Part shown: positions 9,006 through 16,311 of the stretch, one piece after another
Layout: each line of letters opens with the position of its first letter
Position numbering within the stretch: position 1 is the first letter of the stretch
NCBI GenBank assembly: GCA_029558535.1
Contig: JAKQEK010000014.1
Coordinates: forward strand, 1 to 64,000
Source: Bacteroidota bacterium
GTDB lineage: Bacteria; Bacteroidota; Bacteroidia; Bacteroidales; ML635J-15
Direction: 5' to 3'
Length of the DNA: 64,000 nt
The notes under the pieces: model-generated
Database searches by the model: none
Told to the model about the DNA's origin: nothing
What the model saw: the letters and a program-made list of their open reading frames with translations, nothing else
Made by a program: the position numbers and the translations under genes

Positions 9006-10982
9006 TTATTTAATACTATTTTCAACCAATGATTTCAATTCTGACAAATTAATATTACCTATTGCCAATGGTCTGATCTTGCCCATAACCCAATCTGTTT
9101 TGTTTTTTGGAGTATTAACTCTTGCTTCTTTATCAAATTCAGAACTTAAAACTTTTATCTTCGAAATCAAATCTTCCTTACTATACTTTTTAAAGTTTAT
9201 TGTTTTAAGAACAGATTCAAAATCTTTTTCAGGATATTGATATACTTCAGGTAACATCATTTCACCCAAAGGACTTTGGAAGTTATTTTTCAAGCAGAAT
9301 TGAATCATTTCTACAATCCTGGCATATGTAAAACCTTTTGCTTGATTGTAATGTCCTTCAACAAATTTCAGATTATGTCCGAACAATACTCCCGCCTTTT
9401 TTGGATCTGCACCGGACTCTATTGCTTGTTTGATATATGGAAATAAATTCTTACTTAGCAAATAATGATAAGTGTCTTCCGGAATTCCCCAAGCTATAAA
9501 TTGTGCAAGTCTATCCGAAATGTCATCCGGTATATTTTTACCTAAATTATCAATATGCTCTTTTGTCAATGGAATAGGCATTGAGTCGGTATCAGGATAC
9601 ATTCTGTCAGCACCCGGAAGTACACGTTCAAAAATAGTTGTGCCGTTTTCGAATGATTTTCTGGTTTCATTCGGAACACATTGAAAAGCCATTTTACATC
9701 TCTCTTCAATAGTTTCAAGAGCGCAGGCAATGTCAGCTTCAGGTCCCCAGAAAACTATAATTGCATCTTTTTCGTCATTAAAAGACAAATGCTTTTTAAT
9801 AACGCTGTAATCTGCTTCGGTCAATACCTGCTCTTTCATTTCCGAATGAATCATATTTGGTTTTTCGATACAGGCAATAACCTTAAGTCTGTCTGAAATT
9901 TCTTGAGCAAACATTATATCAGGCTGGTTAAACCAAGATAATATTCCTTTAAAATCTTTAAGATTTACCGCGAGAATTTTATATCCGTTATCTTTTGCAT
10001 ATTTAATGGCCGGATAATTATTAGTAAATTCATTTAAATCCAAATAAGCATACTCAATTTTCCATGCATCAATATCCTTAACCCTATTTAATAGTTCGTC
10101 TTTCATTCTAAGCAAAGACCACTGTCTGTAACACTCATTATGAGTCAGTTCAGGAATCCAGTTAGTATGAGCAACACCTTTTATCTCAACTCTTGTTCCA
10201 CCTTTACAACTAACATTTACATCCTCACGCCCTGCTCCCATTCCTGTTCTAACTTTTCCTGTAGAACGATTCAAAAAGCGTATATAATCGCAGGCTTCTT
10301 TAACCTCATCGGGGTTAACCATATCGGGATAAGTAACGGTTTCAATTAATGGCATACCAAGACGATCAGTTTTATAAATCCTTCGGTGACCGATATCACT
10401 AATTTCGCGGCACGAGTCCTCTTCGATACTTAATTGTATTAGTCTGACAACTTTATTTTTAAGTTGGATTTCTCCCTCCACACCAAGAATTGCAGTACGT
10501 TGAAAACCGGTTGGGATACTTCCGTCAAGATATTGTTTTCTTGTTATATGAACTTCTCCAACAACATTAAATTTACTTAAAATCGTAATTTCAAGTGCGA
10601 TATCCAATGCTTCTCTGTTTATTAAAAAAGGAGGAGTATCATCAACCTCATAAGTACAGGCATTTTCGTTATTTATACGATATACGATTTCCTTTTTTGT
10701 TTTAAACTCCATTAGTGCAGTACCATCATACTCGCCCAATTCACTCAAAGTCGGACGCATGTGTCTAATAACTTCTGCATCATATTCGTCATCTCCATGA
10801 AAAATTCCGGCAGGACAATGACAAAATAGTTTTTTCTTTGTTAATAATTGCTGGTGCACTTCTAGTCCCGACATAAACCCGATACGATTGTAATCGTCCT
10901 GTGTAGCTTCTTTCCGCGGTACATACCCAATCTTCTTCATTGTTGCAAGATAGTTGCTGTAAGGATCAAACTGATTTTTCAT
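9006..10982 (-). CDS. gatE: Archaeal-type Glu-tRNA(Gln) amidotransferase subunit E
   Basis: GatE binds and phosphorylates Glu-tRNA(Gln) and amidates it with ammonia from GatD. The cradle domain begins at about residue 34 with GLEVHQQLLTKKKLFCHCP, containing the Cys pair of the metal site, then TYEVDDTPPFLIN and the GatB/E core with SIEEDSCREI and DRLGMPLIE. An inserted AspRS-like GAD domain (about 310-440), the feature that distinguishes GatE from GatB, ends in FERVLPGADRMYPDTDS. The C-terminal helical and YqeY-like tail ends WVMGKIRPLAIGN. At 658 residues it is slightly longer than archaeal GatE (about 620-635) and far longer than GatB (about 480). A -7 box lies 32 bases upstream of the ATG. 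GatDE is described as specific to archaea, so its presence beside Bacteroidota genes suggests old transfer. Confidence 0.93.
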   Translation of the reverse strand: MKNQFDPYSNYLATMKKIGYVPRKEATQDDYNRIGFMSGLEVHQQLLTKKKLFCHCPAGIFHGDDEYDAEVIRHMRPTLSELGEYDGTALMEFKTKKEIVYRINNENACTYEVDDTPPFLINREALDIALEITILSKFNVVGEVHITRKQYLDGSIPTGFQRTAILGVEGEIQLKNKVVRLIQLSIEEDSCREISDIGHRRIYKTDRLGMPLIETVTYPDMVNPDEVKEACDYIRFLNRSTGKVRTGMGAGREDVNVSCKGGTRVEIKGVAHTNWIPELTHNECYRQWSLLRMKDELLNRVKDIDAWKIEYAYLDLNEFTNNYPAIKYAKDNGYKILAVNLKDFKGILSWFNQPDIMFAQEISDRLKVIACIEKPNMIHSEMKEQVLTEADYSVIKKHLSFNDEKDAIIVFWGPEADIACALETIEERCKMAFQCVPNETRKSFENGTTIFERVLPGADRMYPDTDSMPIPLTKEHIDNLGKNIPDDISDRLAQFIAWGIPEDTYHYLLSKNLFPYIKQAIESGADPKKAGVLFGHNLKFVEGHYNQAKGFTYARIVEMIQFCLKNNFQSPLGEMMLPEVYQYPEKDFESVLKTINFKKYSKEDLISKIKVLSSEFDKEARVNTPKNKTDWVMGKIRPLAIGNINLSELKSLVENSIK

Positions 10983-11013
10983 TATTTAGAAAAGTTTTAA
11001 AAATTAAAAGTCC

Positions 11014-11021
11014 CAAATTTA
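11014..11021 (-). promoter_or_regulatory. -7 box for gatE-gatD
   Basis: The minus strand reads TAAATTTG, matching TAnnTTTG, 32 bases upstream of the gatE ATG. It indicates that the transferred-looking pair is expressed from a host-type promoter. Confidence 0.5.
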
Positions 11022-11236
11022 TATTTTGTTTAGGATAAAAACAAAATATATTTTTCAACCGTCAAATTATAATACAATTTGAAATAGACAATATATATAC
11101 TCATATCTTAAAGTTGTTAAATTCTTCAATTGATTGAAGATTTTAATATCTTTTCCGTTTTATTGCTGGACTTTACAACCCCGTTTACAGATTTCAAATC
11201 AGCCAAATGGCATATTTAGGACTCAATACTCAAAAC

Positions 11237-11362
11237 CTACTCAACTTCGTGTTTTGAATAATTATATCCGGCTTTTTCGTATCTGATAAGCATAAGTTGA
11301 AGTCGTTTTTTAAAATCTGCATACGAAGTATCTCGATTGATCCCGACTTGTCCCTTCGAATT
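11237..11362 (-). pseudogene. Possible 3' remnant of a coding region
   Basis: Between a TAA at 11363-11365 and a TAG at 11237-11239 the minus strand is open for about 42 codons. It reads plausibly as a charged helical protein tail (for example YADFKKRLQLML and ending SKHEVE). There is no ATG, GTG or TTG start near its beginning. It may be the end of a decayed gene, or chance. Confidence 0.25.
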
Positions 11363-11507
11363 TTAGCACAGCCTTAAGTGCTTGAATATCTGCAATATAC
11401 AAATTAAAACATGTGTTTTTGTCACACTAAGGCAGTTCTTGAAAAATATTTCAAGTAAATAATAGCTGGTCAACAGCTAACAAAATTCGCTTCATTTATT
11501 TATATCA

Positions 11508-11533
11508 AACTTTTTTTCTTAACAAAAAAAGTT
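11508..11533. repeat. Perfect poly-T/poly-A hairpin
   Basis: The arms AACTTTTTTT and AAAAAAAGTT are perfect over 10 bases around a 6-base loop (cttaac). It is not next to a gene end, so it is more likely part of a repeat element than a terminator. Confidence 0.5.
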
Positions 11534-11871
11534 ACAAAAAAGTCAAGGCAAACCGATGCTGCCCAACGCACCTCGAGACGAAACAAAAGAATTGTAAGTC
11601 GACCTTGACCTAAAACAAATGCCATTCCCCTTTGGCCAGTACTCAAATATTTGTTTTAGAGAACGACACCGATTGTAAATTTGTAAAAGTCTAATCTTCG
11701 CATTTATATTGCTCGATTATACTTAACAAATTTATCATCGGCACTTTACATGTCGGCTCGACACAATTCTAATTGTTTCGCTCTCACCGCTTGAGCTGCC
11801 CGCCGTTTTGCCCGGCCATCCCGCGGAGCATTGAATACTGTTTTGTCGCTTTACAATTCTGATTAAAAAAA

Positions 11872-11935
11872 CGCACTAATTGGGACAAGTCTGGAGCGAC
11901 CTTAATTTGTCGCACTAATCCGGACAAGTCAGGAG
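11872..11935. repeat. Direct repeat pair, 25 bases, 22/25 identical
   Basis: Units at 11872-11896 and 11911-11935 share cgcactaat, then ggacaagtc, then ggag, with three differences. The two starts are 39 bases apart. The core gggacaagtc also occurs inverted at 11345-11354, about 530 bases to the left, as might be seen at the two ends of a decayed element. Confidence 0.6.
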
Positions 11936-12052
11936 AAATAAAAAGATTTGACTCTTTAACTTCGATAAACGGTTTTTTCCTTTAACAAAACTGTTTTATA
12001 ATATGTAAATAGATATTTGAAATTTACTTTCTTATAGATATCTTTGTTACAC

Positions 12053-12060
12053 TAAATTTG
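12053..12060 (+). promoter_or_regulatory. -7 box for the serA-like gene
   Basis: TAAATTTG matches TAnnTTTG, 20 bases upstream of the ATG at 12081. Confidence 0.5.
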
Positions 12061-12080
12061 TAAACTTAAATCATTTAGAT

Positions 12081-13001
12081 ATGAAAAAAATATTAATTGC
12101 AACAGAGAAACCTTTCGCTAAAGAAGCAGTAGAAAACATTGAAAACATAGGTAAAAATGCCGGTTACGAAGTAATTAAACTTGAGAAATACACTACAAAA
12201 GAACAACTACTCGAAGCAGTTGCCAGTGTAGATGCAATGATTATCAGAAGTGACATTGCCGATAAAGATGTTCTAACAGCAGCAAAAAACCTAAAGATTG
12301 TTGTAAGAGCAGGTGCAGGTTTTGACAATATTGATTTAGCAGCAGCAACAGAGAATAATATTGTTGCTATGAATACTCCCGGACAAAATTCGAACGCTGT
12401 AGCAGAATTGGCTTTTGCTATGATGCTTTATTCTGCAAGAGGTGGTTTCGATGGAAAAACAGGGACTGAATTAAGAGACAAAACTCTTGGAATTCATGCT
12501 TACGGTAATGTCGGAAAATATGTTGCTCAAATTGCCAAAGGATTTGGAATGAAACTCTATGCTTTCGATCCTTTTATTAAAGACAGCGACATCGAAGCAG
12601 ACGGAATTATTCCTGTTCATTCTGTAGAAGATCTTTACAGAAATTGCCAGTATGTTTCATTGCATATTCCCGCAAACGATAAAACTAAAAAGTCAATAAA
12701 TAAAAATCTGATGGGATTAATGCCAAAAAATGCTGTTCTTGTTAATACCGCCAGAAAAGAAGTTATTGACGAAGATGGTTTAATTGCAATAATGTGTGAG
12801 AGACCTGATTTTAAATACTTATCTGATATAGCTCCGGAATGTGCTCATATCTTCGAAGAGAAATTCCCTAACAGATATGTCTTTACTCCTAAAAAAATGG
12901 GAGCTCAGACCGAAGAAGCAAACATAAACGCAGGTATAGCTGCTGTAAATCAAATTATTGCTTTCTTTGAAAAAGGAGATGTGAAATTTAAAGTAAATTA
13001 A
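12081..13001 (+). CDS. serA: D-3-phosphoglycerate dehydrogenase-like 2-hydroxyacid dehydrogenase
   Basis: The family oxidises a 2-hydroxyacid, here probably 3-phosphoglycerate in serine synthesis, with NAD. The substrate domain (1-100 and 275-306) contains IIRSD and VRAGAGFDNID; the Rossmann part shows AYGNVGKYVA and NTARKEVIDEDGL, keeping the catalytic Arg. The usual TPH motif with the general-acid His reads TPKKMGAQT, with Lys at residue 271, and the first Gly of the dinucleotide GxGxxG is Ala. At 306 residues it lacks ACT domains. My recollection is that a short SerA of this kind is widespread in Bacteroidota, so the substitutions may be a lineage feature rather than decay. No serC is adjacent. 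It has its own promoter and terminator. Confidence 0.8.
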   Translation: MKKILIATEKPFAKEAVENIENIGKNAGYEVIKLEKYTTKEQLLEAVASVDAMIIRSDIADKDVLTAAKNLKIVVRAGAGFDNIDLAAATENNIVAMNTPGQNSNAVAELAFAMMLYSARGGFDGKTGTELRDKTLGIHAYGNVGKYVAQIAKGFGMKLYAFDPFIKDSDIEADGIIPVHSVEDLYRNCQYVSLHIPANDKTKKSINKNLMGLMPKNAVLVNTARKEVIDEDGLIAIMCERPDFKYLSDIAPECAHIFEEKFPNRYVFTPKKMGAQTEEANINAGIAAVNQIIAFFEKGDVKFKVN

Positions 13002-13023
13002 ATCTCAAATAACAAAATACAAA

Positions 13024-13058
13024 AAAAAAAGCTGTTTCTTATTGAGGCAGCTTTTTTT
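13024..13058 (+). terminator. Intrinsic terminator of serA-like gene
   Basis: Arms aaaaaaagctg and cagcttttttt pair perfectly over 11 bases around a 13-base loop, 23 bases after the stop codon, ending in a T-run. Confidence 0.8.
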
Positions 13059-13209
13059 AACGGCTGCAGCTTGGCACAGTAGCGGGTTTTAAACTACAAA
13101 TGTTTCAAACCGCTGACAAAGTTATAAAAAACTACGGTCAGTGAGCATGTCGAACTGATGTTTTTGCTACTTTTTCAGCCCGCCATTGAGCAAAGCCTTG
13201 CTGTTAGCG
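13058..13209. repeat. Palindromic boundary element A (about 152 bp)
   Basis: It begins TAACGG and ends CTTGCTGTTAGCG, the same ends as element B (14802-14885). The sequence ccgctgacaaag (about 13110) and the right end form imperfect inverted partners, and gcggg near the left pairs with cccgc near the right. A REP-like stretch, ggtcagtgagcatgtcgaac, lies inside at 13136-13155. It follows the 3' end of the minus-strand AlbA_2 gene. The form recalls an integron attC site, but the GTTRRRY core is not matched. Confidence 0.45.
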
Positions 13210-13295
13210 TTTCGTTGTTTTCATTTGGATACCCGCCATATTTAAGTATAAGATTCATTCTTTTCAATAAAATTCAATGGTGCAAATGATTCAAT

Positions 13296-13335
13296 ATTGG
13301 TGCAATTATGATGCAATTGGTGCTATTATGATGCA
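13296..13335. repeat. 20-bp tandem repeat at the 3' end of the AlbA_2 gene
   Basis: Two adjacent 20-base units (attggtgcaattatgatgca and a copy with one change) lie just beyond the stop codon at 13338. A weaker half-copy precedes them at 13276-13285. Confidence 0.7.
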
Positions 13336-13337
13336 AT

Positions 13338-14654
13338 TTAAAGTTTATAAAATGAACCCGCTCCTTTTGTTTCGGAAGATTTGAAAATATCTTTTTCAAC
13401 CAACTCTTTTAAATCTCTTGTTGCAGTCATTCTTGCAACTTCAACCAATTCTTGATATTCCTTATTTGTTATTTTCCCTTTTTCTTTAACGAATAAAACG
13501 GCTTTAATTTGACGCTCATTCAGTCCTAATCTTGAGAGATTATCTGAAGTGTATTTATCTTTGTGTAAAGTTACAGAAATTCCTCCAAATTCAGTTGCAA
13601 ATGTAGGTTCAGGCAAATTAGCTTTCAGACATTCATTAATGATGTTTATAGTGCCTTTCCCCCATGCTTCAATTAGTCCTCCCTTAAAAAATACGGAGGC
13701 AATAAGCGGATTGTAGGGTCTTGAAGAATGACGTTTTTTTAAACTCTCAACTGTATAACCATAGGGGAGTTTGCCCTCATTCCAAATGATAATTTTATCG
13801 TTATATACGCTAATCTGTATCGGAGCTCCGGTATATTCTCTGTGAACAATAGCGTTAATAATTGCTTCTCGAACCGCTCTATATGGGTATTCCCAGTTTT
13901 CGATGCGATGCAAACCTTCATATGAAACAGGGGAAATTAAAAATTTCCTATCTAAAACTTCAAGCGTTTTGTCTGCAAGCTCAAAAATGTTAGATTCAAT
14001 AACTTCCTGAAAAAGAAGGTCATCGTCAGTTTTGCCAAAACGTCCAATTTTTACGTATGCATTTATGAAAAAACGACAAGGGTTTTTCCCAAAAAGCAAG
14101 ATTCCTGAACGTTTCATTTTATTGTTTTCAAGAAGCAGAAGATTTTCAAAAATATTTTCTATGTCATTTTCTTCTTCAATAAATGGGAGTCTTTTACTTC
14201 GAACAGCTGCTTTTTTAAAAACTTCAATTGCCTTTTTGTCAATGTCTTCAAAATTTGCTCGAGATTCAATTACATCGTCCCATGTTTTTCCTGATTTTTT
14301 TAGTAAAAACTCATTAAGAGCTTTCCCTTTAAGCTCTTGTTTTGTGCTTCCGCTCCTATAAAAATACTTTCCTTGAAACGAAACAGCTACATCATATGGA
14401 TTTACTTCAATTTCAATATAATATTTTCCAGACTTTTCATGAAGATTAATGTCACAAATTATTCCTAAATGATTTTGAATTTTGTTCGGGATTTCTTCTA
14501 ACAGTTTTTCATATTTTTGAACACCAACCACCTCTCCTTGATCATTTTTCCCAATAAAAAGCTTTCCTCCTTGTGCATTTGCAAAGCCACATATCCATTT
14601 AAGATACTCGTCTTTCCAGATTTCTTTCCACTCAATATTTTGCTGTTCGTTCAT
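13338..14654 (-). CDS. AlbA_2/Schlafen-type ATP-binding transcriptional regulator
   Basis: The N-terminal AlbA_2 domain (about 1-115) shows IEWKE then WICGFANAQGGKLFIG, the putative DNA- or RNA-binding fold of this family. A central GHKL-like ATPase segment (about 240-370) has YPYRAVREAIINAIVHREY, IIWNEGKLP and GGLIEAWGKGT. The C-terminal 60 residues look like a winged helix (MTATRDLKELVEK). Length 438 is usual for these RecG-related regulator-like proteins, which are common in accessory regions and often phage- or defence-linked; the true target is unknown. The gene stands alone between palindromic elements A and B, with a tandem repeat at its 3' end, which suggests that it moved as a unit. 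Confidence 0.8.
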   Translation of the reverse strand: MNEQQNIEWKEIWKDEYLKWICGFANAQGGKLFIGKNDQGEVVGVQKYEKLLEEIPNKIQNHLGIICDINLHEKSGKYYIEIEVNPYDVAVSFQGKYFYRSGSTKQELKGKALNEFLLKKSGKTWDDVIESRANFEDIDKKAIEVFKKAAVRSKRLPFIEEENDIENIFENLLLLENNKMKRSGILLFGKNPCRFFINAYVKIGRFGKTDDDLLFQEVIESNIFELADKTLEVLDRKFLISPVSYEGLHRIENWEYPYRAVREAIINAIVHREYTGAPIQISVYNDKIIIWNEGKLPYGYTVESLKKRHSSRPYNPLIASVFFKGGLIEAWGKGTINIINECLKANLPEPTFATEFGGISVTLHKDKYTSDNLSRLGLNERQIKAVLFVKEKGKITNKEYQELVEVARMTATRDLKELVEKDIFKSSETKGAGSFYKL

Positions 14655-14801
14655 TTTTTAATTGTATAACCGTACCATTTGGATTTTTCTTCAAAGTTAT
14701 AAAATATTTATAAATCATCAAAAGGCGATTTTATGTTTTGTAAACTTCCCCGCTATCGCTTTTTGCACTCAATTTATTTTAGGACGGGTCACGGGACTTT
14801 G

Positions 14802-14885
14802 TAACGGAGGCAAGTAGGCTATCGTAGCCCTGCCTTTTACTCCGAGTGGGGATAGCAGGGCTATGGAGCTTACTTGCTGTTACCG
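14802..14885. repeat. Palindromic boundary element B (84 bp), overlaps the fic stop codon
   Basis: Outer arms gtaac/gttac and gcaagta/tacttgc and an inner perfect 9-base stem (tagccctgc at 14825-14833, gcagggcta at 14855-14863) form one long imperfect hairpin. Its ends match those of element A. The fic stop codon TAA (14880-14882) is supplied by the element, so the last Arg-Arg of Fic is encoded at its edge. It is GC-richer than the surroundings. Confidence 0.65.
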
Positions 14886-15992
14886 CCTGGCATTTTTTAG
14901 TTCGTAATTTGTGCTTCTTCCACCGCTTGCTTCTTTTTGTAAAATATCCTTCTTCATTAAATCTTGAATATCTCGAAGAGCAGTATCCTGTGAGCACTTG
15001 TTGATTTTCGCCCATTTCGATGTCGTTAACTTTCCATCAAATCCACCAAGTAGTCTGTTTATTATTTTTTGCTGTCTATCATTGAGAATTGTGGTAGAAT
15101 GGTTTTTCCAAAATTCTGCTTTGTGAAGTATTTTAGATAAAATTTCTTCGGTGGAGTCAATAGCATTTATTAAACATTGCAAAAACCACAAAATCCATTC
15201 TGAAATGTCTGAATTTCCTTTTTGTGTTTTTTCAAGTTTTTCATAATAATGTTTCCTTTCAACTCTAATTTGTGCAGACATACTGTAGAATCGCCTGACA
15301 CTTTTGTCAGAACGTGCTAATATCATATCTGTAATTGCTCTTGTAATCCTTCCGTTTCCGTCGTCGAATGGGTGAATTGTCACAAACCACAAATGAGCAA
15401 TAGCTGCCTTAAGAACTAAATCTATTTCATGCTCGTTTTCAAACCAGTCCAAGAATCTGTTCATTTCTGGCTCTATCCTGTCTGAGCTTGGAGCCTGATA
15501 GTGAACTTTTTCTTTTCCCATAGGTCCTGACACAACTTGCATAGGTCCAGTCGAATCTTTTCTCCAGTCGGCAAGTGTGATTTTATATAGATTGCTCCAT
15601 CCTGAAGGGAACAGTGCTGCATGCCAACCAAATAATCTGTCTTTACTCAAAGGTGCGTCATATCTTTGAGTAGCATCAAGCATCATTTCAACTATCCCGT
15701 CAATATGACGTTCCGATTCCACTGCTCCTGCGATGTCAATTCCTAACCGACGAGCAATTGAAGAACGCACTTGTTCAATATCTAAAAATTCACCTTCAAT
15801 TTCTGATGATTTAATAACATCTAAAGTAAGGGTGTTTAATACCGCTTCATTTTGTAAATCGAAACCAAGCGATTCCATTTTCCCCAATAGTCTTCCTTGT
15901 AGATTTCTAACTTCACCAAGTTTTATCATCACTTTTTTATTGTCCCAAGTGAAGTCAGTCCAGTTTTCTTTCTCGTGTATATAAATTTTCAT
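14880..15992 (-). CDS. Fic family protein with DUF4172 N-terminus
   Basis: Fic proteins transfer AMP or another nucleotide moiety to Ser, Thr or Tyr of target proteins. The N-terminal DUF4172-like part (1-90) holds the inhibitory helix motif SSEIEG, matching (S/T)xxxE(G/N), so activity is probably self-inhibited. The core motif HPFDDGNGRITR lies at about residues 207-218, with the catalytic His and the phosphate-binding loop intact. The C-terminal 60 residues resemble a winged helix (TALRDIQDLMKK), suggesting DNA binding or autoregulation. The ATG at 15992 is preferred over 16013 because a -7 box covers 16011-16018. Length is 370 from this start. The gene lies between element B and a repeat-rich promoter region; it is accessory in character. 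Confidence 0.88.
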   Translation of the reverse strand: MKIYIHEKENWTDFTWDNKKVMIKLGEVRNLQGRLLGKMESLGFDLQNEAVLNTLTLDVIKSSEIEGEFLDIEQVRSSIARRLGIDIAGAVESERHIDGIVEMMLDATQRYDAPLSKDRLFGWHAALFPSGWSNLYKITLADWRKDSTGPMQVVSGPMGKEKVHYQAPSSDRIEPEMNRFLDWFENEHEIDLVLKAAIAHLWFVTIHPFDDGNGRITRAITDMILARSDKSVRRFYSMSAQIRVERKHYYEKLEKTQKGNSDISEWILWFLQCLINAIDSTEEILSKILHKAEFWKNHSTTILNDRQQKIINRLLGGFDGKLTTSKWAKINKCSQDTALRDIQDLMKKDILQKEASGGRSTNYELKNARR

Positions 15993-16087
15993 TCTCCGCA
16001 AATTATGCGACAAATATACTACTTATTCTCCGCAAAAGAAATTTTCTACGCAAATATTGCATAGATTACGAGAGTTAATCTCCGCAC
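15991..16087. repeat. Three copies of TCTCCGCA around the fic promoter
   Basis: Copies of attctccgcaaa at 15991-16002 and 16025-16036, and a related aatctccgcac at about 16077-16087. The first two, 34 bases apart, bracket the -7 box. This spacing suits an operator for autoregulation, perhaps by the C-terminal winged helix of Fic. Confidence 0.5.
16011..16018 (-). promoter_or_regulatory. -7 box for fic; decides the start
   Basis: The minus strand reads TATATTTG, matching TAnnTTTG, 19 bases upstream of the ATG at 15992. It overlaps the longer possible start at 16013, which is therefore unlikely. Confidence 0.55.
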
Positions 16088-16103
16088 TATCGTTTTTTTG
16101 CTT

Positions 16104-16144
16104 GGCGGTAACTCGTTTATAAAAACGTTTTTCCCGTTTTTATA
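16104..16144. repeat. GGCGGTAAC copy and 10-bp hairpin upstream of fic
   Basis: GGCGGTAAC at 16104-16112 is an inverted copy of GTTACCGCC in element B (14879-14887), so matching 9-mers (12 of 14 over a longer stretch) flank the fic gene in inverted orientation. Right beside it, tataaaaacg (16118-16127) and cgttttta (ending at 16144) form a perfect 10-base hairpin with a 7-base loop. The rest of 16019-16311 is AT-rich with nothing else evident. Confidence 0.5.
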
Positions 16145-16311
16145 CAACCAAAATAGCTGTTTATATACGATTCCCCCTCTTTATTTTTTATTTCAAATAT
16201 ACAATTCTTTTGAAATCATTCAAAATTATGACATTTTTTAACTCTCGTTTGTAAGAATAGCAAAATGTATTAAAGGAAGTGCCAGCAGTATTGTTTTTGA
16301 ATTAGTTCGAA

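Larger units (their letters stand above)
11022..12052. other. 1 kb non-coding, repeat-rich region
   Basis: No gene of normal length is present. The stretch contains an open 42-codon minus-strand remnant (11237-11362), a poly-A/poly-T hairpin (11508-11533), a 25-base direct repeat pair (11872-11896 and 11911-11935), and an inverted copy of its core at 11345-11354. GC-richer patches near 11780-11825 differ from the surrounding AT-rich DNA. It reads as decayed accessory DNA rather than a normal promoter region. Confidence 0.6.

Noticed and set aside
11022-12052. An intact insertion sequence
   Set aside because: No transposase frame or paired inverted ends with target duplication was found.
13058-14885. 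A standard integron attC array
   Set aside because: The ends do not match the GTTRRRY/RYYYAAC cores and no integrase is in the window; only the general hairpin form is similar, so it is kept as a hypothesis.
14779-15015. A 78-codon minus-strand frame overlapping fic
   Set aside because: It overlaps the fic 3' end and element B in another frame and has no recognisable content.
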